Source of the DNA: an uncultured Candidatus Melainabacteria bacterium | Lineage (GTDB): Bacteria > Cyanobacteriota > Vampirovibrionia > Gastranaerophilales > Gastranaerophilaceae | Reading direction: 5' to 3' | Assembly: GCA_934754515.1 (NCBI GenBank) | Contig: CAKVIG010000013.1 | Location: forward strand, 1-43,580 | Length of the DNA stretch: 43,580 bases | Translations under genes and position numbers: made by a program | Part shown: one piece after another, positions 31,957-39,285 of the stretch | Layout of the letters: every line of letters starts with the position of its first letter | Position numbering within the stretch: the stretch's first letter is position 1 | The notes under the pieces: model-generated | The model's database searches: none | Told to the model about the DNA's origin: nothing | The model's input: only the letters and a program-made list of their open reading frames with translations

Positions 31957-34110
31957 ATGAGCGGATTTTCAGGGATTAATCAATTTGGTAGTTTAACAAC
32001 ACAAAACGGTACAAAAGTTGATTACAAATACTTATTAGAAAAGTATGACGCTGATGGAAACGGTGAAATTTCTAAAGACGAATTCAACACTGCTATTAAA
32101 GAAGAAAAATTAGATAAAGTTGAATTATCTAAAGTTAACACCAATAATGATGATACAATTGATGAAAATGAAATGGGCGTTTACAAACAAAAATATCAAA
32201 TGCAAGAAGCAGTAAATGCTATGAGTGCTCAAATAACTAAAGATTTTTCAGGTAGTGCAAAATCTAAATACATCGCTCAAGTAACATTGGAACTTACAAA
32301 TTATATTACAGAATATGCTAACAACTATCAAGGCGATGTTTCCGGCATGGCAGAAGCATTTTCGAAAGAATTGCCTACAAAATACACACAAATTAAGAAA
32401 AATGTATTGGCAAACGAACCAAGCTCATTCAAATCACAAGTTTTGGATGACATTTTAAATAAAACGTATGGTTCAGAAGCTTCTGTAACAACAAGAGCTG
32501 ATGGTGGCGGTACAATTTCTGAAACAGCTTTAACTAAAATTGCTAAATCTTTAGAAACAGAAGCTAACAAATATATTAAAGCAAATCCTAAATGTTCTGA
32601 AGAAGAATTAAAAGCGCATTTGGAAGCATTTTTGAACCAAACAGATGCGGAAAAAATGAAAAGCGCCGCAGATACATTCAAAGCGAACGCTTCGTCATTT
32701 GGTGTTTACATTGATGGTGACGAATTAACTCAATTAAAAGAATACGCTAAAGACTTCTTGACAGAGGCTGTTAACAACGGCGTAACAGTTAAACTTGGCA
32801 GCAGAAACATTGCAACGACAAACGCTATTACTACAGCTTTAAAAAGCTACTCTGACGGTGCAACTTTGAAAGCCGATATGGAAACAGCAATTTCAGGCTT
32901 AAGTACTGTATCTAAAAAAGATACAATAATTGCTCAAGACAAAACAGAACAAGCAGAAGCTGCTGAAAAGAATTTTACAAACATCAAAGGTAGCGCTTAT
33001 CAAATCAATCCGGCATTGATTGATTATTCCAAGGTTGATTCCAGATACTTTAACGGTGGCGAAATTTACCAAAGAGGTAAAGGCTGGAGCGGTTCAAAAG
33101 ATAAAGCTTATAACGAAGGCTATGGAATTTTAACATCTGACAATATGAAGTCACAATACAAAGCTCAAATTGAATCAATGTTAAAAGAACAAGGTATTTC
33201 TTTTGACAAGATTGAAACTGTATTTGAAAATGTTTACAACCAATCTGCACAAGATGTTTTAAATTCAGATGGCATGATTACCGGCAGAGGTGCTAGAGGT
33301 TTATCTAGCAAAGGTAAAGCTCATATTAATGTAAAAACAATGCTTGATAGCTTTGCTACAACATTTAATACAAATATCGCAAAAGCTATTGATGAAATGA
33401 ACGCTTCTAACAAGGATATGGATACAATTGATATTGATTATTCTCAAGCAGGTAAAGATGAAAACGGTAATGTTATTAAAGATGAAACAACAGGTGCTGA
33501 TTTGAGTGCATTGTACGCAACAGGCAAAACAATCACAACTAAAAAACACGGTGCAGACTATTATGTATCAATCGCAGAAAAAATGGTTGATAGAATGAAG
33601 TCACAAATGTTAACAAAAGCCCGTGCTATGTGCGAAGCTAACGGCGTTGAATTTGACAACAAAGCTTTTGAAACAATGTTTAACAATGCAAAATCAATTG
33701 CAGTAAATACCGCTGTAACAGGAGTAACATCTAGCGGTAAGAGCTTTGGTGGTGTAGCTGGAACCGTAGGAAAGAGCACAGGTATCGTAGGTGGTTCTAC
33801 ATTAGTAGCCGGTGCCGGTGTTGTAATGGCAGATGCAATTGCGGGTTCAGCTACGGTTGGAGCTGGAATTAGTCTAGGTGCAAGTTCAATAGCTGCGGGT
33901 GCAGCAGTTAGCGCGGTTCCTGTTGCAGGTTGGATTGCTGGTGGTGCAATAGTGGTTGGTAGTGTTTTAGCATCGCTCATTGGCTCTGGCCATCATTCAA
34001 AAAGCTCACTCAACACAAAAACTCTACTTGATACTTTTGCCGAAAACTTTAAACAAAATTACTCAACATGGGTTGAAACAGAAGCTAATAAAGCTAAAAA
34101 CAAACAATAA
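31957..34110 (+). CDS. EF-hand protein with repeated modules and glycine-zipper segment
   Basis: 717 residues, no Sec signal. EF-hand loops are at 31-42 (DADGNGEISKDE, canonical) and 61-72 (NTNNDDTIDENE, with Asn at position 1). The long helical region that follows contains a repeated module. Copy A has GISFDKIETVFENVYNQ near 413 and KTMLDSFATTFNTN at 460-473. Copy B has GVEFDNKAFETMFNN near 563 and KTLLDTFAENFKQN at 688-701. In copy B the linker is replaced by an uncharged Gly/Ala/Val stretch (about 598-677) with glycine-zipper spacing that could insert in a membrane. A fainter third copy may start near 249. The function is not known. AGGAG precedes the ATG; the promoter is sigma-28 type. 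Confidence 0.75.
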   Translation: MSGFSGINQFGSLTTQNGTKVDYKYLLEKYDADGNGEISKDEFNTAIKEEKLDKVELSKVNTNNDDTIDENEMGVYKQKYQMQEAVNAMSAQITKDFSGSAKSKYIAQVTLELTNYITEYANNYQGDVSGMAEAFSKELPTKYTQIKKNVLANEPSSFKSQVLDDILNKTYGSEASVTTRADGGGTISETALTKIAKSLETEANKYIKANPKCSEEELKAHLEAFLNQTDAEKMKSAADTFKANASSFGVYIDGDELTQLKEYAKDFLTEAVNNGVTVKLGSRNIATTNAITTALKSYSDGATLKADMETAISGLSTVSKKDTIIAQDKTEQAEAAEKNFTNIKGSAYQINPALIDYSKVDSRYFNGGEIYQRGKGWSGSKDKAYNEGYGILTSDNMKSQYKAQIESMLKEQGISFDKIETVFENVYNQSAQDVLNSDGMITGRGARGLSSKGKAHINVKTMLDSFATTFNTNIAKAIDEMNASNKDMDTIDIDYSQAGKDENGNVIKDETTGADLSALYATGKTITTKKHGADYYVSIAEKMVDRMKSQMLTKARAMCEANGVEFDNKAFETMFNNAKSIAVNTAVTGVTSSGKSFGGVAGTVGKSTGIVGGSTLVAGAGVVMADAIAGSATVGAGISLGASSIAAGAAVSAVPVAGWIAGGAIVVGSVLASLIGSGHHSKSSLNTKTLLDTFAENFKQNYSTWVETEANKAKNKQ

Positions 34111-34120
34111 TTTAAAACCC

Positions 34121-34150
34121 AAAATGGCGGTGCTAAAGCACCGCCATTTT
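34121..34150. terminator. bidirectional terminator between EF-hand and SPOR genes
   Basis: AAAATGGCGGTGC, 4-nt loop, GCACCGCCATTTT, with T residues on both sides. It serves the convergent genes ending at 34110 and 34162. Confidence 0.88.
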
Positions 34151-34161
34151 TTCGTAATTTA

Positions 34162-34779
34162 TTAATAATCTTGTACAATTCTTCCCGGCAAATGGTTTTG
34201 TTGAACAGTATACAACAAAGATTCTGCGCTTTGTTTGTTCTTAAAAATACCAACTTGTAAAGTGTAGTTATTCGACCCAATACATTTAACAATCGGATTC
34301 AAACCGTTACCTGATTCTTGGATAATATCTTTAGCTACTTTTGCTTGCTCGGCAGAAGTATAAGAACCGACAAAAACTTTATAAACAGGGTCGGCTTGAA
34401 CAGGCTGTGGAGTAACTGTTTCAGCAACATTGTTTTCTTTAACCGTTTTAGGTTGGTCAACCACAACATCTGTCTGATTATCGGCCTTTTGCGGCACATC
34501 ATCAGGTTTTGACATCAAATCAGAAAAACTTCTGCCTTGGTCTTCGCTCTGAATCATTGATAATCTGTCGTCAACATTTTTTGCGGTTTCTTCTTGTTGA
34601 CTATCAGAATTATCTTGGTAATCACCGATTGAAGTATCAACCGTAGGTGAAAAAGATTTTATCAAAAATGTAAAAACAATAAGCATACCGAAAAAGGAAA
34701 GCACGAAAATCTTCAAAAGTGAATTATCCTTTTGAGCTTCTTTTTTCATGTATTTTTTATAACCAAATTGATTTCCCAT
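34162..34779 (-). CDS. membrane-anchored SPOR-domain protein
   Basis: 205 residues. A short cytoplasmic N-terminus (GNQFGYKKYMKKEAQ) is followed by one membrane helix (LLKIFVLSFFGMLIVFTFLI, residues 21-40). Then comes an acidic, disordered Ser/Gln/Asp-rich linker and a C-terminal SPOR domain (about 130-205: YKVFVGSYTSAEQAKVAKDI and YTLQVGIFKNKQSAESLL). SPOR domains bind denuded glycan strands at division septa, so a cell-division or envelope role is likely. It is last of the HEAT-queC-DUF366 operon, starting 5 nt after the DUF366 stop. The only ribosome binding candidate, GTGGAG, lies about 10 nt upstream. Confidence 0.83.
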   Translation of the reverse strand: MGNQFGYKKYMKKEAQKDNSLLKIFVLSFFGMLIVFTFLIKSFSPTVDTSIGDYQDNSDSQQEETAKNVDDRLSMIQSEDQGRSFSDLMSKPDDVPQKADNQTDVVVDQPKTVKENNVAETVTPQPVQADPVYKVFVGSYTSAEQAKVAKDIIQESGNGLNPIVKCIGSNNYTLQVGIFKNKQSAESLLYTVQQNHLPGRIVQDY

Positions 34780-34784
34780 TAAAA

Positions 34785-35339
34785 CTATACTCCACGAACT
34801 TTTGTGCTGGCTAAATTTATATCTTCCAATTCTTCCGAATATCTTTTCATAACTTCGAGTGCAAACTCTTTAACATCAGTTATTCCGAGTTCGCTGGTCA
34901 AACCTGACGCTTTTACCGGTGCGCCTTCCGATAAAATATTCAAACCTGTATGGATAAGAATTGAAGTTGTTGATTTTGTTGCAATAGAAACTGATAATTT
35001 TTTACCATCAATCATTAAATCATCACCATTTCTTACAACAAAAATTCCTCTTTCTTCAAGCAATTCTTTTATTATACATATCAATAATCTTTGTCTGAAT
35101 ACACCTTCAACCAAATTTACGTTGAATTGTTCTGTGATAAAACTCAACATTGATTTGCTGTAAATCGGTTCATTATTGATAACATCTTCAATATCGACCA
35201 TTTCGGTTAAAGCTACTTCGCATTCACCAATAAACGCTACTATTGCATCACCTTGAAGTTTAAAATTCTTGTAAATCCAATGTGGCGCAAGTTGTGAACC
35301 GATATACTTAATTTCTGTATCAATTAACTTTGTATGCAT
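34785..35339 (-). CDS. DUF366 family protein
   Basis: 184 residues fitting DUF366: GSQLAPHWIYKNFKLQGDAI, VDIEDVI, YSKSMLSFI, the basic FRQRLLICIIKELLEE, then RNGDDLMIDGKKLSVSIAT and IHTGLNILSEGAPVKASGL. The function is unsettled in what I know. The ATG overlaps the queC stop (TAATG), so the two proteins are made in step; a role connected with 7-deazaguanine chemistry is an inference from that link. It is not QueD, since it lacks the zinc-His motifs of that family. Confidence 0.72.
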   Translation of the reverse strand: MHTKLIDTEIKYIGSQLAPHWIYKNFKLQGDAIVAFIGECEVALTEMVDIEDVINNEPIYSKSMLSFITEQFNVNLVEGVFRQRLLICIIKELLEERGIFVVRNGDDLMIDGKKLSVSIATKSTTSILIHTGLNILSEGAPVKASGLTSELGITDVKEFALEVMKRYSEELEDINLASTKVRGV

Positions 35340-36004
35340 TATTCCTCAAACAAAATACCTATGTATTTCTCTCCCTTGTTAGCCATCAGTGCTTTTTTTA
35401 AGTGTCTGCAAGACTCGCAAACTCCGCAATGTTTAGGCTTAGAACTATAACAACTCCTTACAAGCTCTAATGGAATTGAATTTTCCATTGCAATCCTAAC
35501 TATATCATCCTTGCCGTAATTTATCAAGGGGGCTACAACCTTAGGCTTTTTAAGCGTTGAACTCTCAAAAACTTTTGAAATTTGTTCTCTAAATTCTTCC
35601 GTATTGTCAGGAAAAGTTTGACCTTCATCTTTATTTGCGCCAAATAGAATATAATCGTATCCGAATGAATCAGCAAAAGACGCAGCAATATTTAAAAACA
35701 ATCCGTTTCGATTTGGCACCCATACGCTTGATGCGCTCTCTTTTGTACCCAAATTATCGGTAGGAATTTCATCATCCGAAACCAAAGAAGTATGCGTAAT
35801 TTCTTTAAGCCAATCCAGTTTTATAACTTTATGTTTAATATTATAGAATTCAGCAATTCTTTTAGATGTTTCAATTTCTTGTTTTGCGGATTTTTGTCCA
35901 TAATCAAACGTCAAAGCCAACTCTATTCCGTATTTTTCCTTTGTATAACCTAATGCCACCAAGGAATCCAAACCGCCTGATAATAAAATAACAGCCTTAC
36001 TCAT
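35339..36004 (-). CDS. queC: 7-cyano-7-deazaguanine synthase
   Basis: 221 residues. Turns 7-carboxy-7-deazaguanine into preQ0 with ATP and ammonia, on the path to queuosine in tRNA. The N-terminal ATP pyrophosphatase motif is LLSGGLDS; FGANKDEG and VAPLINYGKDDI are family blocks. The C-terminal zinc site is SCYSSKPKHCGVCESC. The start at 36004 (MSKAVILLSGGLDS) is preferred over 36031, because QueC proteins begin right at this strand. The ATG overlaps the HEAT gene stop by 8 nt. No queD, queE or folE is in the window and there is no preQ1 riboswitch, as the operon lacks a leader. Confidence 0.94.
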   Translation of the reverse strand: MSKAVILLSGGLDSLVALGYTKEKYGIELALTFDYGQKSAKQEIETSKRIAEFYNIKHKVIKLDWLKEITHTSLVSDDEIPTDNLGTKESASSVWVPNRNGLFLNIAASFADSFGYDYILFGANKDEGQTFPDNTEEFREQISKVFESSTLKKPKVVAPLINYGKDDIVRIAMENSIPLELVRSCYSSKPKHCGVCESCRHLKKALMANKGEKYIGILFEE

Positions 36005-36938
36005 CTTCGCCGCCTTCTTCATACTCATCAATCATACTTTGTGCTTCTTCTTTTAAGAATTTTGAATATCCGGGAAGTGAAATAACTTCATCTAAAATAT
36101 CACGCCCGATAAGATTATACATCGCAACAAGCGCGTTTCTCTGAACTTCTTCGTCTTCATCTTTTAAAGCCGTTCTGATTAAATCCTGCGCTTCATCATA
36201 TTCACTATTCATCAAAGCTTCAATAGTGTTTATTCTAACCATCGGTGACGGATCCATCATTGAGTGTTTCAGAACTTTTAAAACTTTTTTGTTATTAATA
36301 TTTAGTTTACCCAACGCTTCAATAATTTTTTCTTTAAGGAAAGAAAATTTATCCCACAGCCCCTGTTTTGATTCCATAATCGCAACAAGCGGGTCAATTG
36401 CACTCGTATCCCCCAAAAGTCCGAGTGCAAAAGTAGCAGATTCTTTCACGTAAACAGATTTTTCGTCTTCGTCTTGCACAACATCAATAAGCGGTTCAAC
36501 AGCAAATCTATCACCAATTCTGCCTAATGCATCCGCGCATGCCAAACGAATTTTGTAATTCTCTCCCTTGTTATTTAAGCAGTACAAAAGCGCACCGACA
36601 GCAGATGTGTCTTTATAATTTGAAATAGCTTTGGCGCACATTACACGCGTATTAATCATGCTATCGATATCATCGCACGCAAAATTCTTCAGCAGTAATA
36701 AATCTAATAAAATTGATAGCGTTGAAGAAGCTTTATGAGCATCCGCAAGTTTAATCACGCCTGTTAGGATTTCAGGATTTTTAACGTTTGTCAAAAAATA
36801 GTTATAGATTTCTACAAGCTCATTATCATCGTAGAATTCTTCTAAATTTGCAATATTAGCAATAACATTTTGCGGGGTATCTTTATCAACTCCGCAACGC
36901 TCCGATATTACACTAAAATCCAATACTCTTTTATCCAC
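35997..36938 (-). CDS. HEAT-repeat (PBS lyase-type) protein
   Basis: 313 residues. Helical repeats start near residue 100: SAVGALLYCLNNK, IRLACADALGRIGDRFAVEPLIDVV, VKESATFALGLLGDTSAIDPLVAIM, and VRINTIEALMNSEYDEAQDLI. They match HEAT repeats of the PBS-lyase/YibA type and serve as a protein-binding scaffold. The acidic C-terminus ends EEGGEDE. There is no signal. The start is set to GTG at 36938: a -10 TATTTT lies exactly 6 nt upstream with TTGCCA 17 nt further, so the upstream TTG at 36956 falls inside the promoter. First gene of the queC operon. Confidence 0.8.
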   Translation of the reverse strand: MDKRVLDFSVISERCGVDKDTPQNVIANIANLEEFYDDNELVEIYNYFLTNVKNPEILTGVIKLADAHKASSTLSILLDLLLLKNFACDDIDSMINTRVMCAKAISNYKDTSAVGALLYCLNNKGENYKIRLACADALGRIGDRFAVEPLIDVVQDEDEKSVYVKESATFALGLLGDTSAIDPLVAIMESKQGLWDKFSFLKEKIIEALGKLNINNKKVLKVLKHSMMDPSPMVRINTIEALMNSEYDEAQDLIRTALKDEDEEVQRNALVAMYNLIGRDILDEVISLPGYSKFLKEEAQSMIDEYEEGGEDE

Positions 36939-36944
36939 AAGAGT

Positions 36945-36973
36945 AAAATACAACAAACAAGATTGATTGGCAA
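36945..36973 (-). promoter_or_regulatory. promoter of the HEAT-queC operon (leaderless type)
   Basis: TTGCCA (36968-36973), a 17-nt spacer and TATTTT (36945-36950), then 6 nt and GTG. The mRNA should start at the GTG. Confidence 0.65.
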
Positions 36974-37007
36974 TCTTACTGTTAAAAATGGTATTAATGA
37001 AGGGGGG

Positions 37008-37136
37008 AATAAGTTAATGGTGCTTTCTTCAATGGAAAATTGAAAGTGGAAAATTGTTTTAAATAATTTTCAATTGTCTATTATCCATTTTCAATTTGGA
37101 GAAGTAGGGTGTAATTTTTTGCACCATTAACTTATT
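37008..37136. repeat. inverted-repeat element, TTAATGGTGC family, copy 2
   Basis: AATAAGTTAATGGTGC (37008-37023) and its exact complement (37121-37136). The right arm also contains GTAGGGTG then AATTTTTTGCACC, as in copy 1. The centre differs from copy 1 and has nested inverted copies of GAAAATTGAAA-like sequence. The element fills most of the 304-nt gap between the HEAT and 67-residue genes. Confidence 0.7.
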
Positions 37137-37170
37137 TTAGCATTTTCTCTTCATATTTCTTAACAATTTT

Positions 37171-37220
37171 AAACAAAAAAGGCAATTTTTGAAAACTGAA
37201 ATACTTTATATATACATAAG
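37171..37220 (+). promoter_or_regulatory. shared promoter box, copy d
   Basis: TGAAATACTTTATATATAC at 37197-37215. The 45 nt from 37171 match the region before the ribbon-helix-helix gene (AAACAAAAAAGGCAATTTT and on) with few differences. The likely -10 TATATA leaves a leader of about 20-25 nt before the 67-residue gene. Confidence 0.68.
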
Positions 37221-37242
37221 AAGATTTTATAAGGAAGAAATA

Positions 37243-37446
37243 ATGAACGAGAAAGAATTAAACGCTACAATGTCAGTTATCGCAGACCCAATCAAAAATG
37301 TTTATAAATTAGAAACAAGAAAAGACGTTGAAGAAATCCAAAGAATTTGCAGAATCTTTGCAATTTCGGAAAGACAAGCTAACAAACACAAAATGTTATC
37401 TATCAAGAACTTAGCAACATTCAGACTTGTTTTGAGCAATAACTAA
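37243..37446 (+). CDS. 67-residue protein, unknown
   Basis: 67 residues, helical and basic overall, no signal peptide. The ATG at 37243 has AAGGA 8 nt upstream; an earlier in-frame TTG at 37189 would extend the protein through the promoter box. The sequence from KNVYKLETRKDVEEIQRICR on looks like two or three helices, but I recognise no family. It is monocistronic, with its own promoter box and a strong terminator. Sharing a nearly identical upstream region with the ribbon-helix-helix gene at 5102 suggests they respond to the same signal. Confidence 0.65.
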   Translation: MNEKELNATMSVIADPIKNVYKLETRKDVEEIQRICRIFAISERQANKHKMLSIKNLATFRLVLSNN

Positions 37447-37464
37447 GCTGGAATATGAATAAAT

Positions 37465-37495
37465 AATGGCGCAGTAAAATTTTTACTGCGCCATT
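37465..37495. terminator. bidirectional terminator
   Basis: AATGGCGCAGTAAAA with its exact complement, followed by TTTAATTTT on the plus strand. It lies between the 67-residue gene and the convergent alcohol dehydrogenase gene. Confidence 0.87.
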
Positions 37496-37519
37496 TTAAT
37501 TTTATTATTCAAGAAGTTT

Positions 37520-38707
37520 CTATAAAGAACTTCTGTAAATTTCTTCAACAGCTTCTTTTGTAGCTTTTGTAGGTGCAATAGCTAACAAACCGTCAAGAGA
37601 AGGTGTTGTAAATGCCAAATTAACGAGATTTAGAACATCAGCTTCTGTAAAGCCTTCGTCTTTCAATTTATTAGGAACACCAACTGATTTTAACCATTCA
37701 TATACGCCTTTAGAAGCTTCTTCAGCTGTTTCAACCTTACCAACTACAGGTTCTAAAATATATTTTAATGTTTCAGCCTTAGCTGAGAAAATATTTTTAA
37801 CAACTGCAGGTAAAAGCATTGCCAAACCTAAGCCGTGTGACAAATCGTGTTTTACGGCGCTCAATGGGTGTTCTAAAGCATGTGTATAATGAAGTAAACC
37901 GTTATCAAAACATACACCGCCCATCATAGCTGCGTAAGCTAAGAAATATCTAGCTTCTAAATCTTCAGGATTTTCAATCGCTTTTGGTAAATATTTAGAA
38001 ACAAGTGTTACAACTTCTCTTGCCAAAGTGATTGCATAAGGTGAAGCAACTGTTGAAGTAGCAGCTTCGATTACGTGGTTAACAGCATCAATTGAAACAA
38101 ATCTTGTTTGTTTTGGTGACAATTTAACCATTAATGCAGGGTCATCAATTGCATAAGTCGGATAAATGCAATCGTAAGCAATTGCAGGTTTGTAGTCTTT
38201 TTCAGGGATTGTTACAACTGCAAATCTGTTTGTTTCCGTTCCCGTTCCATGTGTCAAATTAATTGCAACAATTGGAGCAGCAACTTCAGGTGTGAAAGTA
38301 AATTCGTAAATATCGTTTGCAGTCTTATCAGGGTATTTAAGTAAAATTGCAACTGATTTACCTGCATCTGTAGGAGAACCTCCGCCAATTGCGATAACTG
38401 CTTTTGCGCCAAAATCTTTTGCTAATTTTGCAGCTTCGTTTACAGCAGTTGATGTTGGGTTTGGAGTAACTCCATCATAATTAATATATTCAATACCGTT
38501 GTTTTGTAATGCTTTTTCTACAACAGCCCATGCGCCTGTTGCTTTATATGCGTTTTTACCGCTCATCACAATAACTTTGTCTAAGCCTTTTGATTTAAAA
38601 TCTATTGCGATATCTTCAATTTTGTTGATTGCACCGCATCCGAAAAATACAGAAGTTCTTGTTCTGATTTCACGAACTTCATGGATATTAACATCTTTTT
38701 CCCACAT
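37520..38707 (-). CDS. iron-containing (group III) alcohol dehydrogenase
   Basis: 395 residues. Rossmann-like NAD(P) site GGGSPTDAGK near residue 108, then HGTGTETNRFAV near 155. The metal ligands fit FVSIDAVNHVIEAAT (Asp, His near 210) and LLHYTHALEHPLSAVKHDLSHG (His residues near 270-290). Together these give the Fe2+ or Zn2+ site of butanol/1,2-propanediol-type dehydrogenases. Normal length. It probably reduces aldehydes to alcohols in fermentation; the exact substrate cannot be told. AGGAG precedes the ATG. Monocistronic, with a good promoter at 38740-38767. Confidence 0.92.
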   Translation of the reverse strand: MWEKDVNIHEVREIRTRTSVFFGCGAINKIEDIAIDFKSKGLDKVIVMSGKNAYKATGAWAVVEKALQNNGIEYINYDGVTPNPTSTAVNEAAKLAKDFGAKAVIAIGGGSPTDAGKSVAILLKYPDKTANDIYEFTFTPEVAAPIVAINLTHGTGTETNRFAVVTIPEKDYKPAIAYDCIYPTYAIDDPALMVKLSPKQTRFVSIDAVNHVIEAATSTVASPYAITLAREVVTLVSKYLPKAIENPEDLEARYFLAYAAMMGGVCFDNGLLHYTHALEHPLSAVKHDLSHGLGLAMLLPAVVKNIFSAKAETLKYILEPVVGKVETAEEASKGVYEWLKSVGVPNKLKDEGFTEADVLNLVNLAFTTPSLDGLLAIAPTKATKEAVEEIYRSSL

Positions 38708-38739
38708 AAGAATTCTCCTTTCTTTAACACTACAAGATA

Positions 38740-38767
38740 ATTATAGCCTATTAACTTTAAATGTAAA
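38740..38767 (-). promoter_or_regulatory. promoter of the alcohol dehydrogenase gene
   Basis: TTTACA (38762-38767), a 16-nt spacer and perfect TATAAT (38740-38745), about 30 nt before the ATG with a normal AGGAG ribosome binding site. Confidence 0.7.
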
Positions 38768-38845
38768 GTTTTATTAATTTTCGTAACAAAAATGGCTGAA
38801 ATTTAATAATATTGTAAAATTTAGAAGAAAATACAGCTTTACTAC

Positions 38846-38873
38846 TTGCAAAATTTAACACAATGTGTATAAT
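38846..38873 (+). promoter_or_regulatory. promoter of the HU gene
   Basis: TTGCAA (38846-38851), a 16-nt spacer and perfect TATAAT (38868-38873). The leader of about 65 nt ends in AGGAG before the ATG at 38944. Confidence 0.7.
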
Positions 38874-38943
38874 AGGATGTATGAAATACGTAAAACCTAG
38901 TGTTTAAGCGTATAAGAGAGTAAGAGTGTATAGGAGATTTATC

Positions 38944-39216
38944 ATGAACAAAGAAGAATTAGTAAAAGAAATTTCTAAGAAGACTAAACTTTCTCAAAAA
39001 GTTTCTTCAGATGTACTTTCAGCTACATTAGAAATCATCCAAAAAACAGTTGCTAAAGGTAAAAAAGTTACTTTAGTTGGTTTTGGTACTTGGGAAGCTC
39101 GTAAGAGAGCTGCTAGAACAGGCAGAAACCCTCAAACAGGTAAAGAATTGAAGATTGCTGCTAAAACTGTTCCTGCATTCTCAGCTGGTAAGAGCTTCAA
39201 AGAACTTGTAAAATAG
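38944..39216 (+). CDS. hup: HU-family histone-like DNA-binding protein
   Basis: 90 residues, standard HU size. N-terminal helices MNKEELVKEISKKTKLSQKV, then VTLVGFGTWEARKRAARTGRNPQTG. The last part is the DNA-binding arm signature, with the RNP loop intercalating in the minor groove. The C-terminus is FSAGKSFKELVK. It bends and compacts DNA in the nucleoid. The ATG at 38944 follows AGGAG; the ATG at 38926 has none and would add six unusual residues. Strong promoter and terminator fit an abundant protein. Confidence 0.96.
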   Translation: MNKEELVKEISKKTKLSQKVSSDVLSATLEIIQKTVAKGKKVTLVGFGTWEARKRAARTGRNPQTGKELKIAAKTVPAFSAGKSFKELVK

Positions 39217-39234
39217 TTCGTTTGAAAAACTTAT

Positions 39235-39271
39235 AAAAAGGGCGGATTTCTTTCAGAAATCTGCCCTTTTT
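39235..39271. terminator. terminator after the HU gene
   Basis: AAAAAGGGCGGATTTCT pairs with AGAAATCTGCCCTTTTT (one G-T pair) and is followed by T residues. It can act on both strands and separates HU from the oppC-like gene. Confidence 0.87.
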
Positions 39272-39285
39272 GTTTTATTAAAAAT

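Noticed and set aside
33561..33980. 139-codon open frame antisense to the EF-hand gene
   Set aside because: Ala/Pro/Thr-rich translation is the reverse of the Gly/Ala/Val segment; no ribosome binding site.
34785..35339. DUF366 protein as QueD next to queC
   Set aside because: It lacks the zinc-binding His motifs of QueD and matches the DUF366 blocks instead.
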